Below are positions 20,101 to 27,042 of a DNA stretch of 48,849 nucleotides, one piece after another. A program made the position numbers and the translations under genes. Origin of the DNA: Clostridiales bacterium. Its GTDB lineage: Bacteria > Bacillota > Clostridia > Oscillospirales > Oscillospiraceae. Position 1 is the first letter of the stretch. Every line of letters begins with the position of its first letter. A model generated the notes under the pieces. The model was not told the origin of the DNA, did not search any database, and worked only from the letters and a program-made list of their open reading frames with translations. Location: assembly GCA_022770345.1 (NCBI GenBank), contig JALEII010000082.1, positions 1 through 48,849 of the forward strand, in the 5' to 3' direction.

Positions 20101-20697
20101 GATCAGGAAACGGCGGAAAATGCGGAAAACCAGGAAAAACACCTGCGCATCTGGCGAAAAGCCTGCTTCCGGGGCGAAAAACGCCGGACCGGCACGGACT
20201 ACGGCAGCGCCATGCACGCCGCCATGCAATATATTGACTACCGCTGCTGCGGCAGCCGGGAGGACGTGGACCGGGAGATTCAGCGCCTGGTTGCCCAGCG
20301 GTTCCTGACGGAGGAACAGGGCAGTATCGTGAATACCAGCCAGATCGCCGCATTTTTCGCTTCCCCTCTGGGCCAGCGGCTCCGCAATGGGGAAAACGTC
20401 ATCCGGGAGTTCAAATTCTCCCTGCTCACCGATGCCACTCCCTACGGGGACGGACTGGCCGGGGAGCAAATGCTCCTGCAGGGTGTTGTAGACTGCGCTC
20501 TGGTGGAGCCGGAGGGAATTACCGTGGTGGATTTCAAGACGGACCATGTCTCCCCTGAGGGCCTGCCGGAGGCAGTGGAGCGCTACAGAGGTCAGGTGCA
20601 GGCTTACGCCGGGGCCTTGGAGCGCATTTATGAGCGGCCCATAAAAAAAGCATTGCTCTATTTTTTCCACGCAGGCACATTCTGCGAGATTCTATAA
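17182..20697 (+). CDS. addA: ATP-dependent helicase/nuclease subunit A
   Basis: UvrD-type [64 protein letters not shown]; C-terminal VVDFKTD. Confidence 0.95.
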   Translation: [1171 protein letters not shown]

Positions 20698-20703
20698 AGA
20701 AGG

Positions 20704-20736
20704 ACTCCCTTCCGGGTTTCGGAAGGGAGTTTTTTT
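20704..20736. terminator. Terminator between addA and the Q/N-rich microORF
   Basis: ACTCCCTTCC-gggtttc-GGAAGGGAGT TTTTTT. Confidence 0.8.
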
Positions 20737-20828
20737 CAGCGCTGATTCTGGTTCTGATTCTGCTGCTGATTCTGGTTCTGCTGGTTGGTCTTGCTTTCCT
20801 TGTTCTGCTGCTTGTTCTGCTGATTCAT
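20736..20828 (-). CDS. 30-aa Gln/Asn-rich peptide
   Basis: MNQQNKQQNKESKTNQQNQNQQQNQNQNQR*; SD AAAGGAAG upstream; lies after spoVAE. Below track cutoff. Confidence 0.65.
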   Translation of the reverse strand: MNQQNKQQNKESKTNQQNQNQQQNQNQNQR

Positions 20829-20882
20829 AACGAAATTCTTCCTTTCCGCAGCTCTCGCTGCGGGTATAGGATACCCGGATTT

Positions 20883-21239
20883 TCAGGATTTATCCTTGGG
20901 GCGGAAAAGAAGACTGGCCAGCAGCCCCGCCACGATGGCCCCGGCAATGCCGCCTGCGGTGGCGGTAAGGCCACCGGTGAAAATGCCCAGAAAGCCATTT
21001 TCATCGATGGCCTCCCTGACCCCCTGGGCCAGGGTATTGCCGAAGCCCGTCAGGGGGACCGTTGCCCCGCATCCGGCGAAATCCACCAGAGGCTTGTATA
21101 GTTCCACGGCACTTAAAATCACTCCGGCCACTACATAACTGACCAAGATGCGGGCGGGGGTCAGTTTGGTCCGGTCAATGAGGATCTGACCCACCAGGCA
21201 GAAAAGCCCACCCACCAAAAATGCTTTCAGATATTCCAT
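20883..21239 (-). CDS. spoVAE: Stage V sporulation protein AE
   Basis: MEYLKAFLVGGLFCLVGQILIDRTKLTPARILVSYVVAGVIL...; adjacent to spoVAD. Confidence 0.93.
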   Translation of the reverse strand: MEYLKAFLVGGLFCLVGQILIDRTKLTPARILVSYVVAGVILSAVELYKPLVDFAGCGATVPLTGFGNTLAQGVREAIDENGFLGIFTGGLTATAGGIAGAIVAGLLASLLFRPKDKS

Positions 21240-21240
21240 G

Positions 21241-22257
21241 TTACGTTTCTCCTTCGATACAGACGGCGTGACAGACCCCCGGAATGGGAAGCCCCTGTTG
21301 GGTAGACGTGGGGGAGAGCAAGGCTCCGGTGCCGCAGAACAGAATGCGCTTCCATTTGCCGCTGTGGAGCTGGTTCAGCAAATGGGAGCAGAGGACAATG
21401 GCACTGCACCCGCAGCCGGAGCCCCCGGCGTGGACATCCTGCTTTTTCGCATCGAACACCAGACAGCCGCAGTCCTCCAATTTTCCGCCCAGGCTCAGGC
21501 CCTCCCGGCGGGCCAGACTCAGCAGGGCTTCCTTGCCGACGGCCCCCAGGTCCCCGGTGAAAATGCGGTCAAAGTGGTCCGCATGGACGTTCAGGTCCCG
21601 GAAATGGGCTTGTATTGTTGCAAGGGCCGCCGGGGCCATAGCGGCGCCCATGTTGCTGGCGTCTTTGATTCCCAGATCCGTCACTGTGCCGACGGTGGCA
21701 GCGGTGATACGGGGGCCTTTTCCGTGGGGGCGGACCAGTGCCGCCCCGGAACCGGTGACGGTCCATTGGGCTGTAGGGGTCCGCTGACCGCCATAGCCCA
21801 GGGGAAAGCGGTACTGTCGCTCGGAGGAGGCAAAGTGGGAGGAGGTCATGGCCACCACTGTATCGGCAAACCCACCGCCCACGGCCATAGAGGCCAGCAG
21901 CAGGCTTTCCGCCATGGTGGAACAGGCCCCGTAAAGCCCCAGGTGGGGGATATTGGCATTGCGAAGGGTAAAAGAGGACCCGATGCACTGGTTCAGCAGG
22001 TCCCCGGAGAACAACATGTCGATATCTCCGTTGGAAAGCCCTGCTTTTTCCATCAAAGTGGTCAGGGCCATTTGCTGCATCCGCTTTTCACCCTGCTCCC
22101 AGGTTTTTTCTCCGAAGTAGGTGTCCTGGCAGCATTGGTCGAAGCCCGATGCCAGCGGTCCCTCCGATTCCTTTTTACCCGCAATGCTGGCCCATTTGGT
22201 CACGACGACGGGGTGTTCCGGAACGAAGCTCTGCCGCCCCCGCTTGTAAAGCGCCAT
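21241..22257 (-). CDS. spoVAD: Stage V sporulation protein AD
   Basis: Thiolase-like SpoVAD: FVPEHPVVVTKWASIAGKKESEGPL...LFSGDLLNQCIGSSF...LGLYGACSTMAESLLLAS. Confidence 0.95.
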   Translation of the reverse strand: MALYKRGRQSFVPEHPVVVTKWASIAGKKESEGPLASGFDQCCQDTYFGEKTWEQGEKRMQQMALTTLMEKAGLSNGDIDMLFSGDLLNQCIGSSFTLRNANIPHLGLYGACSTMAESLLLASMAVGGGFADTVVAMTSSHFASSERQYRFPLGYGGQRTPTAQWTVTGSGAALVRPHGKGPRITAATVGTVTDLGIKDASNMGAAMAPAALATIQAHFRDLNVHADHFDRIFTGDLGAVGKEALLSLARREGLSLGGKLEDCGCLVFDAKKQDVHAGGSGCGCSAIVLCSHLLNQLHSGKWKRILFCGTGALLSPTSTQQGLPIPGVCHAVCIEGET

Positions 22258-22279
22258 AGAAATACCTCCTTTTTGCTCT

Positions 22280-22286
22280 TAGTATG
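22280..22286 (-). promoter_or_regulatory. CATACTA forespore-type -10 upstream of spoVAD
   Basis: Minus strand CATACTA matches the sigma-G -10 CATNNTA; -35 poor. Confidence 0.4.
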
Positions 22287-22323
22287 TACCGTTTCCCGGA
22301 AAAACCTCCGGGGAACGGCTTTT

Positions 22324-22500
22324 TTACAGGTCGAATTCCTGGGTCAGCTTGTCGCTGACCTTCCAGGCCACGTCCTCTACCTTGTTGGCGGCCTTGGCAG
22401 CCAGCTTCCGGGTGGGATTGCTCCGGGGCATCATCAGCACGGCCACGGCGCCCATGGCAGCGCCCAGGCCCATGGACACGGCCCATCCTTTCATATCCAT
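22324..22500 (-). CDS. Small YtxH-like protein (58 aa)
   Basis: MDMKGWAVSMGLGAAMGAVAVLMMPRSNPTRKLAAKAANKVEDVAWKVSDKLTQEFDL; SD GGAGGGAG. Confidence 0.7.
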   Translation of the reverse strand: MDMKGWAVSMGLGAAMGAVAVLMMPRSNPTRKLAAKAANKVEDVAWKVSDKLTQEFDL

Positions 22501-22521
22501 ACGTCTCCCTCCTTTCGCATC

Positions 22522-22552
22522 TAGTATGCCCGGAAAGAGAAGGGTCGAATTC
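22522..22552 (-). promoter_or_regulatory. Forespore-type promoter candidate
   Basis: Minus strand GAATT-N19-CATACTA. Confidence 0.5.
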
Positions 22553-22623
22553 TGGAAAGGTTTGGCCTTTTCAGACAGGAGAATCTGTGTTATAATGAAG
22601 AAAAAACCGAAAGCGGGAACGCC

Positions 22624-23640
22624 ATGACTGAAATTTATCTGATCCGCCACGCCGAGGCCGAGGGCAATATTTTCCGCCGCATCCACGGCCACTATAATTC
22701 GCTGTTGACCCCCAGAGGGCTTCGCCAGGCGGCGGCTCTGGGCAAACGCTTTGAAAATGTCCCTTTGGACGGCTGCTTTGCCAGCGACCTGACTCGTACC
22801 TGCCAGACGGCCCGTGCCATTTATGTCCCCAAGGGCCTGACGCTGCACAGGGATGCCCGGCTCCGGGAGCGGAACCTGGGCTGGTGGGACGACTATGCAA
22901 CCGGCTATATCCGCTATTTTTATCCGAAAGAGATGGATGCTTTTTCTTACGATCCAGCCCATTGGGTCTGCGATGGGGCGGAAAGCTATGAAGAACTGAC
23001 GGACCGGCTCATTACGGGCCTGCGGGATGCGGCGGGATGCTATGACGGCGGGCGCATTGCCGTTGTGTGCCACAGTATTGCCATTTACTGCCTGCTGCTT
23101 CGGCTATTCTTCCAAAATGAACCGGAAAAGCTGACGTACAGTGACAACACGGCAGTGTCCCACCTGTTTTACGACAAGGGAGCATTCACCTATGATTCTC
23201 TCAATGACAACACCCATCTGATGGGGGAATTGTCCGGGGATTTTGTGAAGCGATGGTGGCAGGAAGCAGGGCTGATGCGGGAAAAGGACCTTTATTATCT
23301 GCCGCCGGAGGAGGTTTCCCTGCCTGCGGGGTTTCCTATGCCGGAAGGGGAGGGGACCACGCTGATCGCCATGAATCGGACTTTGCCCGTGGGAGCCATT
23401 ACCCTTGGGAAAGTCCAGGGAAACTGCGGCGAGATTCTCGGTATTACGCTCTTGCCGGAAATGGAAGGGCGGTTCTATACGGACCAGCTTCTGGGCTGCG
23501 CGTTCAGCCATTTCCGAAAATTTGGCTGCACGGAATTGCTGGCCCTGGGCGACGCATATCCGGAAAATGTATTGGAGCGCTATGATTTCGACCTGATGAG
23601 CCGGAAGCGGAGCATCGACGCTGAGCATTTTACCTGGTGA
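22624..23640 (+). CDS. Histidine phosphatase-family protein with C-terminal GNAT-like domain
   Basis: N-term LIRHAEAEGN catalytic motif, VCHS; C-term GITLLPEMEGRFYTDQLLGCAFSHFRKFGCTELLALGDAYPENVLERYDFD resembles GNAT. Confidence 0.85.
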   Translation: MTEIYLIRHAEAEGNIFRRIHGHYNSLLTPRGLRQAAALGKRFENVPLDGCFASDLTRTCQTARAIYVPKGLTLHRDARLRERNLGWWDDYATGYIRYFYPKEMDAFSYDPAHWVCDGAESYEELTDRLITGLRDAAGCYDGGRIAVVCHSIAIYCLLLRLFFQNEPEKLTYSDNTAVSHLFYDKGAFTYDSLNDNTHLMGELSGDFVKRWWQEAGLMREKDLYYLPPEEVSLPAGFPMPEGEGTTLIAMNRTLPVGAITLGKVQGNCGEILGITLLPEMEGRFYTDQLLGCAFSHFRKFGCTELLALGDAYPENVLERYDFDLMSRKRSIDAEHFTW

Positions 23641-23667
23641 TATGTACCGGAGCCACCGCTCCGGGCG

Positions 23668-23973
23668 TTATCGCATCCGGTTCCACCTTGCGGCGGTGCC
23701 GTCCGCAGTGCCTGCATCCTCCGGGTCTTCCATGCCATCCGTGCCGTCCATGTCGTCGGTGCCATTGGCGACAGAGCTGTCGCTGGGCTGGGAAGGGGTC
23801 TCCGAAGGCCGGGTAGAGGGCTGGGTGGCCTGGGTCGAAGGCTGCGTAGAGGGCTGAGTCGGGGTGCTGGTCATGGGAGCGGTCGTCGTGGTGGGGGCCA
23901 TGGTGGTATCCCGACAGGCCCCAAGGACCAGTGTCAGTGCCAGAACCGCCAGAACAAGATAAAACTTTTTCAT
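23668..23973 (-). CDS. Small Thr/Pro/Ser-rich lipoprotein
   Basis: Signal peptide with lipobox LGAC; TQPSTQPSTQATQPSTRPSETPSQPS. Confidence 0.75.
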   Translation of the reverse strand: MKKFYLVLAVLALTLVLGACRDTTMAPTTTTAPMTSTPTQPSTQPSTQATQPSTRPSETPSQPSDSSVANGTDDMDGTDGMEDPEDAGTADGTAARWNRMR

Positions 23974-24005
23974 GGAATTTCCTCCTGTTTCTCCTTTTTC
24001 GGAGT

Positions 24006-24034
24006 TAGTATGGCCCGGTGGAGCGCAAATAGTC
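24006..24034 (-). promoter_or_regulatory. Forespore-type promoter candidate for the lipoprotein
   Basis: Minus strand GACTA-N17-CATACTA. Confidence 0.55.
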
Positions 24035-24084
24035 TGGAAATATCTGTAAGAAGAAAATAGTTAGAGCGGGCTTCATTTTGCCCA

Positions 24085-24113
24085 TTGCCTTTTGAAGAGA
24101 TTTCAGGTATAAT
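24085..24113 (+). promoter_or_regulatory. Promoter of the ferredoxin gene
   Basis: TTGCCT-N17-TATAAT. Confidence 0.6.
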
Positions 24114-24149
24114 AGACAAGTAATAACACGAAAAGGGGAACATCCTGTT

Positions 24150-24536
24150 ATGAAGAAGCTGACCGTCAAGAAGAACGTGGAGTGCATGGCCTGTCTGGAG
24201 TGCGTCCGTGCCTGCTCCACCGCATTCTACAAGCAGTTCGACCAGGGGCTGAGCTGCATCCAGATCGTGGCCAAGGGGACCGGCGCAAAGCCCAATGTGT
24301 GCATCCAGTGCGGCAAGTGTATGCGGACCTGCGAGCACGAGGCCATTACCCAGAACCCCAAGACCGGCGTGTACATGATCAACAAGAAGAAGTGCGTCCG
24401 CTGCGGCAAGTGCGTGGAGGCCTGTCCCATGAAGGTTATGGTGCTGCCGGAGGATGGCGCCGTTTCCAAGTGCATTGCCTGCGGCATCTGTGCCAAGGCT
24501 TGCCCAATGGAGCTGCTGGAGGTCGTGGAGAAGTAA
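24150..24536 (+). CDS. Polyferredoxin (four CxxCxxCxxxC motifs)
   Basis: CMACLECVRAC, CIQCGKCMRTC, CVRCGKCVEACP, CIACGICAKACP. Confidence 0.9.
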   Translation: MKKLTVKKNVECMACLECVRACSTAFYKQFDQGLSCIQIVAKGTGAKPNVCIQCGKCMRTCEHEAITQNPKTGVYMINKKKCVRCGKCVEACPMKVMVLPEDGAVSKCIACGICAKACPMELLEVVEK

Positions 24537-24541
24537 AAAAC

Positions 24542-24575
24542 CGGACAGCCTGCGGGCTGTCCGATTTTTTCGGAG
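24542..24575 (+). terminator. Terminator/attenuator between ferredoxin and rhodanese genes
   Basis: CGGACAGCC-tgcg-GGCTGTCCG ATTTTTT. Confidence 0.8.
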
Positions 24576-24583
24576 GGAATATC

Positions 24584-24889
24584 ATGTACGAAAAAGTGAG
24601 TTTTGAACGGGCGAAGGCCATCATGGATGCGCAGCCCCATGTGCTGCTGGATGTCCGGGATGAGGAAGAATACATTACCGGCCACGCCGCCGGGGCCGTT
24701 CTGCTGCCCCTGGGAGAGTTGGACGATGTGCGGGCGGCGGAGGTCATTCCGGACTTGACGACGCCGGTGCTGGTGTACTGCCGCAGCGGTCGGCGCAGCT
24801 TTCAGGCGGCCCAGCTGCTGGAGGAGTACGGCTATGAACATATTTATGACATCGGCGGCCTGGTGGGCTGGCCCTACGGGATGGAATAA
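24584..24889 (+). CDS. Rhodanese-like domain protein
   Basis: LLDVRDEEEYITGHAAGAVLLPLGEL, VYCRSGRRSFQAAQLL; SD CGGAGGG before ATG 24584. Track start (24182) in wrong frame over ferredoxin. Confidence 0.9.
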   Translation: MYEKVSFERAKAIMDAQPHVLLDVRDEEEYITGHAAGAVLLPLGELDDVRAAEVIPDLTTPVLVYCRSGRRSFQAAQLLEEYGYEHIYDIGGLVGWPYGME

Positions 24890-24993
24890 GTAGATTTACC
24901 GTCATCCTGTTCTAAGAGGAAAATCGTAATGACCAGCGTGATAACGGAAATGATGACCGAAGTGTAAGTAAATAACGCCTCGTATGTGACCAT
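24874..24993 (-). CDS. Putative holin-like toxin-type small hydrophobic peptide (39 aa)
   Basis: MVTYEALFTYTSVIISVITLVITIFLLEQDDGKSTYSIP*; AGGAG SD; MxTYEAL start plus one TM helix is characteristic of the putative holin-like toxin family (from memory). Overlaps the rhodanese 3' end by 16 nt. Confidence 0.6.
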   Translation of the reverse strand: MVTYEALFTYTSVIISVITLVITIFLLEQDDGKSTYSIP

Positions 24994-25037
24994 TCGTTAT
25001 CTCCTGTCTTCCCGGAGGCAGCCGTCCGCCGTTTTGT

Positions 25038-25068
25038 GGTATCCCTTCCGGGTCTTGCGACCGATACC
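25038..25068 (-). promoter_or_regulatory. Stem-loop in the 5' leader of the small peptide
   Basis: Minus-strand GGTATC-GGTC-GCAA-GACC-CGGAAGG-GATACC: 10 bp with GCAA (GNRA) tetraloop and 7-nt bulge. Confidence 0.55.
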
Positions 25069-25196
25069 TTCCTATCACAGTTCGACCAAATGTGCAAGTA
25101 AAAAAATGAGAAATATCCAAATATTTCTTTCAGCCCCTGCCAAACAGGGCAGGGGAGACGATTTCGGATAAATCTTGCAGGCTGCCTGGAAATTTT

Positions 25197-25238
25197 GCTC
25201 CCGATGCCGGTCTCGGAACCGGCGTCGGGGGCTTTTTT
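25197..25238 (+). terminator. Strong + strand terminator with no + strand ORF just upstream
   Basis: GCTCCCGATGCCGGT-ctcgga-ACCGGCGTCGGGGGC TTTTTT (15 bp, two G-U). Confidence 0.8.
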
Positions 25239-25405
25239 CGGGAAATGCAAATCTGTCTGCCTGGCCTCGACAGGAATCGACGGAATTTGAATCGTTACCA
25301 ATTTCCCGATAACTTGAAATACAGATTATTTTTCGTCTTACTGCACAAAAAAGACTTCGTATTTTGGTGAAAACGTGGAAAGCCGTTTTTCTCGACAAAT
25401 AGCAC

Positions 25406-25434
25406 TTGCAATTCCGAGTAGAATGTTGTAGAGT
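25406..25434 (+). promoter_or_regulatory. Promoter of the sugar ABC operon
   Basis: TTGCAA-N17-TAGAGT. Confidence 0.6.
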
Positions 25435-25448
25435 ATAGCCATAAGGAT

Positions 25449-25464
25449 TTGGAAACGTTTCCAA
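25449..25464. promoter_or_regulatory. LacI-family operator candidate
   Basis: Perfect 16-bp palindrome TTGGAAACGTTTCCAA just downstream of the predicted start site. Confidence 0.75.
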
Positions 25465-25465
25465 T

Positions 25466-25489
25466 CCGGAAAACCGGAAAACCGGAAAT
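25466..25489 (+). repeat. Three tandem 8-bp repeats in the 5'UTR
   Basis: CCGGAAAA CCGGAAAA CCGGAAAT. Confidence 0.8.
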
Positions 25490-25508
25490 TTATTAGGAGG
25501 AACAAAAC

Positions 25509-26882
25509 ATGAAGAAGATCATCGCATTGCTGCTGGCAGCGGTTATGGTCCTGGGCCTCGCCGCCTGTGCAGGTAAGCCCGCCGACACCACTCCCTCCGG
25601 CGACACCAAACCCGCAGACACCAAGGCTACCGAGTCTACCACCAAGGCTACCGAGCCTGCCGCAGCCGCCACCGGCTCCGTGTACTACCTGAACTTCAAG
25701 CCCGAAGCTGACCAAGCCTGGCAGGATCTGGCCAAGCTGTATACCGAAAAGACCGGCGTGAAGGTCACGGTTGTGACTGCTGCTTCCGGCACCTACAACG
25801 ACACCCTCACCGCCGAGATGGACAAGTCCGCCGCTCCTACCCTGTTCCAGGTTGGCAACCAGGGCGCTGTGGAGTCCTGGGGCGACTACTGCCTGGACCT
25901 GCGGGATACCGACGTGTACAAGGAAATGACCACCGATTCCTTCAACCTGCACAATGATGCCGGCGAGGTTGTTTCCATTGGCTACTGCTATGAGGCTTTC
26001 GGCATTATCGTCAACAAGGCTCTGCTGAAGCAGGCCGGTTACGAATTGTCCGACATCACCAATTTCGAGACCCTGAAGAAGGTCGCCGATGACATCCACG
26101 CCCGTGCCGGTGAGCTGGGCTTCGATGCCTTCACCTCCGCAGGACTGGACGGCTCCTCCTCTTGGAGATTCTCCGGCCACCTGGCCAATATGCCCCTGTA
26201 CTATCAGTTCCGGGACGACAATGTGACCAAGAAGCCTGCCACCATCACGAACGCCTATCTTGAGAACTACAAGAATATCTGGGACCTGTACATCACTGAT
26301 TCCGCCACCACCGGTGCGGCCCTGGCTTCCGCTACCGGCGACCAGGCCGAGGCTGAGTTCGGACAGGGCAAGGCCGTGTTCTATCAGAACGGCTCTTGGG
26401 AGTATCCCAACCTGACCGGTGAGGACAAGGGCTTCAAGATGAATCCCGACGATCTGGCCATGATTCCCATTTACTGCGGTGTGGACGGCGAAGAAAAGGC
26501 CGGCCTGTGCTGCGGCACCGAGAACTGCTGGGCTGTGAATAAGGAAGCCAGCGAAGAGGATATCCAGGCTACTCTGGACTTCCTGTACTGGGTTGTGACC
26601 TCTGATGAAGGCACCACCATGCTGGCCAAGGAATTCGGCCCCAGCCCCTTTAAGAACGCCAAGGAGCCGGAGAACGTGTTCTTTGCACAGGCCAACGAGT
26701 ACACCGCTCAGGGTAACTACGTGGTCACTTGGGCCTTCAACTACACTCCCGCCGTTGACGAGTGGAGAGCCGGTTTGGTCGATGCACTGACCCAGTACAC
26801 CGCTGGTCAGGGTGACTGGTCTGCCGTGGAGACCGCCTTCGTGGACGGCTGGGCGACCTGCTATGCCAAGGACAACGGTTAA
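25509..26882 (+). CDS. Sugar ABC transporter substrate-binding lipoprotein (maltodextrin-like)
   Basis: Lipobox LGLAAC; family-1 solute-binding pattern; adjacent to two permeases. Confidence 0.92.
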   Translation: MKKIIALLLAAVMVLGLAACAGKPADTTPSGDTKPADTKATESTTKATEPAAAATGSVYYLNFKPEADQAWQDLAKLYTEKTGVKVTVVTAASGTYNDTLTAEMDKSAAPTLFQVGNQGAVESWGDYCLDLRDTDVYKEMTTDSFNLHNDAGEVVSIGYCYEAFGIIVNKALLKQAGYELSDITNFETLKKVADDIHARAGELGFDAFTSAGLDGSSSWRFSGHLANMPLYYQFRDDNVTKKPATITNAYLENYKNIWDLYITDSATTGAALASATGDQAEAEFGQGKAVFYQNGSWEYPNLTGEDKGFKMNPDDLAMIPIYCGVDGEEKAGLCCGTENCWAVNKEASEEDIQATLDFLYWVVTSDEGTTMLAKEFGPSPFKNAKEPENVFFAQANEYTAQGNYVVTWAFNYTPAVDEWRAGLVDALTQYTAGQGDWSAVETAFVDGWATCYAKDNG

Positions 26883-26913
26883 TTTTCAAAAATCTTTCCC
26901 AAACATCAACGCA

Positions 26914-26942
26914 GGGGGCGAGCGGACCGCTCGCCCCCTTTT
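26914..26942 (+). terminator. Intercistronic hairpin/attenuator
   Basis: GGGGGCGAGCG-gac-CGCTCGCCCCC TTTT. Confidence 0.75.
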
Positions 26943-27042
26943 CCGAAATCCGGAGGCATTTTTCGTAAGATTGTCAGATCCTGCGAGGCGTGCCTTTGGG
27001 GTTCGGAAGAGCTCCCAAATTATTATCAAGAGGAGAATGGTT

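Noticed and set aside
20738-20825. CTGATTCTGGTT-like near-tandem DNA repeats as a CRISPR or satellite
   Set aside because: Explained by the CAG/AAT/AAC codons of the Q/N-rich peptide; no constant repeat-spacer structure.
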